Assembly (NCBI RefSeq): GCF_900112575.1
Contig: NZ_FOMH01000012.1
Coordinates: forward strand, 1-64,000
Source of the DNA: Flavobacterium phragmitis
Lineage (GTDB): Bacteria > Bacteroidota > Bacteroidia > Flavobacteriales > Flavobacteriaceae
DNA length: 64,000 bases
Direction: 5' to 3'
In this document: piece after piece, positions 61,489-64,000 of the stretch
Layout: every line of letters starts with the position of its first letter
Position numbering within the stretch: the first letter of the stretch is position 1
The notes under the pieces: generated by a model
What the model was told of the DNA's origin: nothing
What the model saw: the letters and a program-made list of their open reading frames with translations, nothing else
Databases searched by the model: none
Translations under genes and position numbers: made by a program

Positions 61489-62673
61489 TTATTCCAGAAT
61501 CACCTTTACCCAAACCAAACGATGATCGGAACTTGATTCACGTTTTTCAACTAATTCTGACATTGGCTCACCTTTAGCAGGCCAGAACACTCCACTGTTG
61601 ACAACCTTAAAACCAAGTTTGGATGGCAATACATAATCAGCGCGCATTCTCCAAAACGCAGTATGATTAATTCCAAAAGGATTTTTAGGACTAAATTCAG
61701 CACCACCTTTACTAGCAGGTGTAAAGTCGCTATTAACTTTCGGATCATCGACTAAAGACTTTATACCTTCTCTAATAGCGTCTCCCTCAACTGGCGAAGC
61801 GTTTTGATCACCCAATATCACAAATCGAGAATCCGGAGGCAAACCACCTTTTACTCCTTTATCATCATAAATATACGAAGCCGAATTGTCTGAAATATAA
61901 TCTTTCCAGAATCGGATTTCATCGTGATTTCTTTTTCCATTACGATCCTCAGCACCATCAAAAGTAGGAGGAGTTGGATGACTGACTAAAACATGAACTG
62001 TTTTATTGCCAATCTCTACAGGAACATCCCAGTGAGATTTTGAAGACAATGGAAATTCCTTCCATGCTTTCTTGCTATACCAATCCGACCCATCCGCTTT
62101 TTTAGTAAGCAATGCTCCCGGCATATCTTTCCATTTAAAATGCTGAAAAGTACGAACTGCCTTAACATCAATAGGATATTTAGACAAAAGCATCATTCCA
62201 TATTGTCCAGGATACATACCAAACGCCCATGCATCATTTCCAAAATTATCGAACTTCCCATCATTGTTCAAATCGTAAGAACTTGACTGTCCAGTATTCA
62301 CTGTTGAATAGTAATAATAAGGATAATCAATAGCGGTGGTTTTACCTTGGCTAACATTCAAATAATTTTTAATAAATGCTTTTACACCAAGTTCAGGATC
62401 TTTAATATAATCGAATTCGTTTAGCAAAATAACGTCTGGCCTAACAGTCTGAATAATCTGGGCAATATTTCTAATTTGAGCATTATGCCCTGAATTAAGT
62501 TGATTAATCAGCATCTGCTCCGATTTTCCCATTGCGCCTTTGGGAGAATAATTATCAGATTCCATACTTACATTGTAGGTCGCAAATGTAAGTTCGGTTT
62601 TTTCTTGCGACTCAGACTGTGAAAAAAGAACTCCGGAAGAAAGCACGGAAAGGATAAAAAATATTTTCTTCAT
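61489..62673 (-). CDS. Secreted endonuclease/exonuclease/phosphatase family protein
   Basis: A 394-residue exported protein with a signal peptide (KKIFFILSVLSSGVLFSQ). EEP motifs: FATYNVSME (Asn), VRPDVILLNEFDYIKDP (metal Glu), VLVSHPTPPTFDGAEDRNGKRNHDEIRFW (His), FVILGDQNASPVEGD (GDxN), SSDHRLVWVKV (catalytic SDH). All five core residues are present, so it should hydrolyse phosphodiesters of nucleic acid or a phosphate compound outside the cell. It is convergent with fahA. Confidence 0.9.
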   Translation of the reverse strand: MKKIFFILSVLSSGVLFSQSESQEKTELTFATYNVSMESDNYSPKGAMGKSEQMLINQLNSGHNAQIRNIAQIIQTVRPDVILLNEFDYIKDPELGVKAFIKNYLNVSQGKTTAIDYPYYYYSTVNTGQSSSYDLNNDGKFDNFGNDAWAFGMYPGQYGMMLLSKYPIDVKAVRTFQHFKWKDMPGALLTKKADGSDWYSKKAWKEFPLSSKSHWDVPVEIGNKTVHVLVSHPTPPTFDGAEDRNGKRNHDEIRFWKDYISDNSASYIYDDKGVKGGLPPDSRFVILGDQNASPVEGDAIREGIKSLVDDPKVNSDFTPASKGGAEFSPKNPFGINHTAFWRMRADYVLPSKLGFKVVNSGVFWPAKGEPMSELVEKRESSSDHRLVWVKVILE

Positions 62674-62887
62674 ATAAAATTAAATCTGCATTTCTGCATT
62701 ATTGAAAACACGAATATAAGAAGGTTGTCCGGACACATGATAAATCTGTCTGTTAAATATACAACAAAAAAAAGCCGCCACTTTTGGTGACAGCTTAAAT
62801 AATATAAGAAAGTCTCTGTATATCTGACAATTCTATCACAGATTAAAAAAATCAAAACGATTACTTTATAATCTGTAGCTACTATTT

Positions 62888-63928
62888 TTATGCAGGAATC
62901 TGCTGACTTAAACAATGTAAAGTTCCAAATCCCCAGATGAAATCAATACAGCTGATTCCAATAACTTCTCTGTCAGGAAAACATTCTGCTAAGATATTTA
63001 ATGCTACGCGATCATTACTATCGTTGAATGTTGGCACTAAAACGCAATTGTTCAGGATTAAGAAATTAGCATAACTCGCAGGTAATCTTAAATCTTCAAA
63101 ATCTACACGTTTTGGCATTGGCAATGCTACAATTACTGGAGATTTTCCGTTTTCTAATTTTGCATTTTGCAAACGTTTCAAATTATCCTGCAAAGGCTTA
63201 TAATTAGAATCGTTTTTATCAGTTTCAACAATGGTTACGATAGTATCTTCATTTACAAATCGGCATAAATCATCGATATGACCGTGTGTATCATCACCTT
63301 CTATTCCGTCTCCAAGCCAGATTACATTAGTAACTCCAAGATATTCTTTAAAAACCGCTTCATAATCTTCTTTTGTAAAACCAGCGTTACGAACTTGAAT
63401 TGTTGGATGCATTAAACATTCCTCAGAAGTCAGTAAAGTTCCTTTTCCGTTTACATCAATCGCTCCTCCTTCAACAATTACCGGCTTTCCTTTATACATA
63501 ACTTGCGTTAGCGGAACATCAATAAAATCCGCCACTTTACCTGGAACGAATTTATCTAATTGATAGTTTTTATATTTTGCCCAGCCATTGAAATTGAAAT
63601 TTAAAGCTTCTCTTTTCGAACCATTTTTTACAATAATTGGCCCAGAGTCGCGCATCCAGCTTCTGTTGGTTTTATGAATGATATAAGAAACATTTTCAAG
63701 ATTTACACGAGCTCTTTCAAGCATATCGGCAACTTTTTCTTTCAGTTTTTCGTCAGCTACAACCAAAAAAACAGTTTCAAAAGTGGCTACTTTTTTTATA
63801 AATTCTACAAAAGCCCATTGAACAGCTTCGTATTTTCCCGGCCAATCGTTACCGTTATGCGGAAAACACAATACAATTCCTTGTTGTTTTTCCCATTCTG
63901 CTGGAAATCTTCTATTATTTGTTGACAT
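62888..63928 (-). CDS. aguA: Agmatine deiminase (peptidyl-arginine deiminase family)
   Basis: A 346-residue guanidino-group-modifying enzyme. Catalytic residues are visible: Asp in RSWMRDSGPI, His in GDDTHGHIDDLCRFV, and the nucleophilic Cys in GFGTLHCLSQQIP near the C-terminus; EGGAIDVNGKGTLLTSEECL is the central family motif. It converts agmatine to N-carbamoylputrescine in polyamine synthesis. It lies alone; its upstream region has a good TATCTTTG promoter. The name rests on motif pattern and length; no partner gene such as aguB is in the window. Confidence 0.9.
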   Translation of the reverse strand: MSTNNRRFPAEWEKQQGIVLCFPHNGNDWPGKYEAVQWAFVEFIKKVATFETVFLVVADEKLKEKVADMLERARVNLENVSYIIHKTNRSWMRDSGPIIVKNGSKREALNFNFNGWAKYKNYQLDKFVPGKVADFIDVPLTQVMYKGKPVIVEGGAIDVNGKGTLLTSEECLMHPTIQVRNAGFTKEDYEAVFKEYLGVTNVIWLGDGIEGDDTHGHIDDLCRFVNEDTIVTIVETDKNDSNYKPLQDNLKRLQNAKLENGKSPVIVALPMPKRVDFEDLRLPASYANFLILNNCVLVPTFNDSNDRVALNILAECFPDREVIGISCIDFIWGFGTLHCLSQQIPA

Positions 63929-63952
63929 AAATAGGTTCTAATTTAGAAAGTG

Positions 63953-63985
63953 CAAAGATAAGCATTCGTTAGGATTATAAAACAA
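63953..63985 (-). promoter_or_regulatory. Promoter of the agmatine deiminase gene
   Basis: Read on the minus strand: TTG at 63985-63983, a 22 nt spacer and TATCTTTG at 63960-63953, ending 24 nt before the ATG at 63928. This fits TTG-N17-23-TAnnTTTG. Confidence 0.6.
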
Positions 63986-64000
63986 ATGAGTAAAAATCAT

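Noticed and set aside
62670-62915. 81-residue ORF between agmatine deiminase and the phosphatase-family gene
   Set aside because: It overlaps the agmatine deiminase 3' end and the start of the next gene and consists of Cys- and Leu-rich intergenic translation; no homologous look.

Overview
The window looks like chromosomal DNA of a Flavobacterium-type member of the Bacteroidota. The evidence is AT-rich sequence, promoters of the form TAnnTTTG instead of sigma70-type -10 boxes, little sign of Shine-Dalgarno sequences, many AT-rich intergenic inverted repeats, and family-typical proteins (TlpA-like thioredoxin, DUF6377 regulator, DUF4142 lipoprotein, GH2 and GH3 enzymes). No rRNA, tRNA, CRISPR array, prophage or intact transposase was seen. 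Genus level is an inference from overall character.

Layout. (1) 0.2-6.8 kb, minus strand: a tight five-gene signalling operon of a REC-histidine kinase, a 1187-residue CHASE3/HAMP/GAF hybrid kinase with three receiver domains, a lone receiver, CheR and CheB, with no chemoreceptor, CheA or CheW nearby. (2) 7-23.5 kb: an island of stress-type genes: YghA-like SDR, SemiSWEET, a damaged-looking AraC regulator, a soluble multi-PAS kinase converging on a receiver, a PPOX-family stress protein, a DUF72-Nei pair, YciE/F-like DUF892, an extremely acidic protein, DUF5661, DUF1328, topoisomerase IB, a Rho-N-like small protein and a DUF4142 lipoprotein. (3) 23.7-34.3 kb: aldo/keto reductase, alcohol dehydrogenase, cupin and AraC regulator; a secreted GH2 enzyme; DUF1311 and TlpA-like proteins; and an ArsR-Old Yellow Enzyme pair. 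(4) 34.5-35.9 kb: tyrS preceded by a Tyr-rich 36-codon leader ORF and a strong intrinsic terminator. (5) 36-43 kb: acyltransferase, DUF1349, GH3 and a DUF6377 regulator. (6) 43-56 kb: a large acyl-CoA dehydrogenase, a divergent EamA/MocR pair, bestrophin plus a Usp-like protein, an OmpR-type two-component system, an Omp85-like outer-membrane protein, aspA and a pentapeptide-repeat protein. (7) 56-64 kb: GNAT-guaC, miaE, glyA, fahA, a secreted endonuclease/exonuclease/phosphatase protein and agmatine deiminase.

The most notable non-coding structures are the tyrS leader/attenuator; four palindromic ~100-117 bp repeats that share a core although their arms come in two unrelated types; 16-18 bp palindromes of the form TCCCGA..TCGGGA placed inside other repeats; a 117 bp element with perfect 21 bp terminal inverted repeats; and several genes whose TAnnTTTG box sits only 4-5 nt before the ATG, suggesting leaderless mRNAs.

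All functions are read from sequence motifs; no database search was possible. Start codons were moved inward where the longest frame ran into a terminator, a repeat or a signal peptide.
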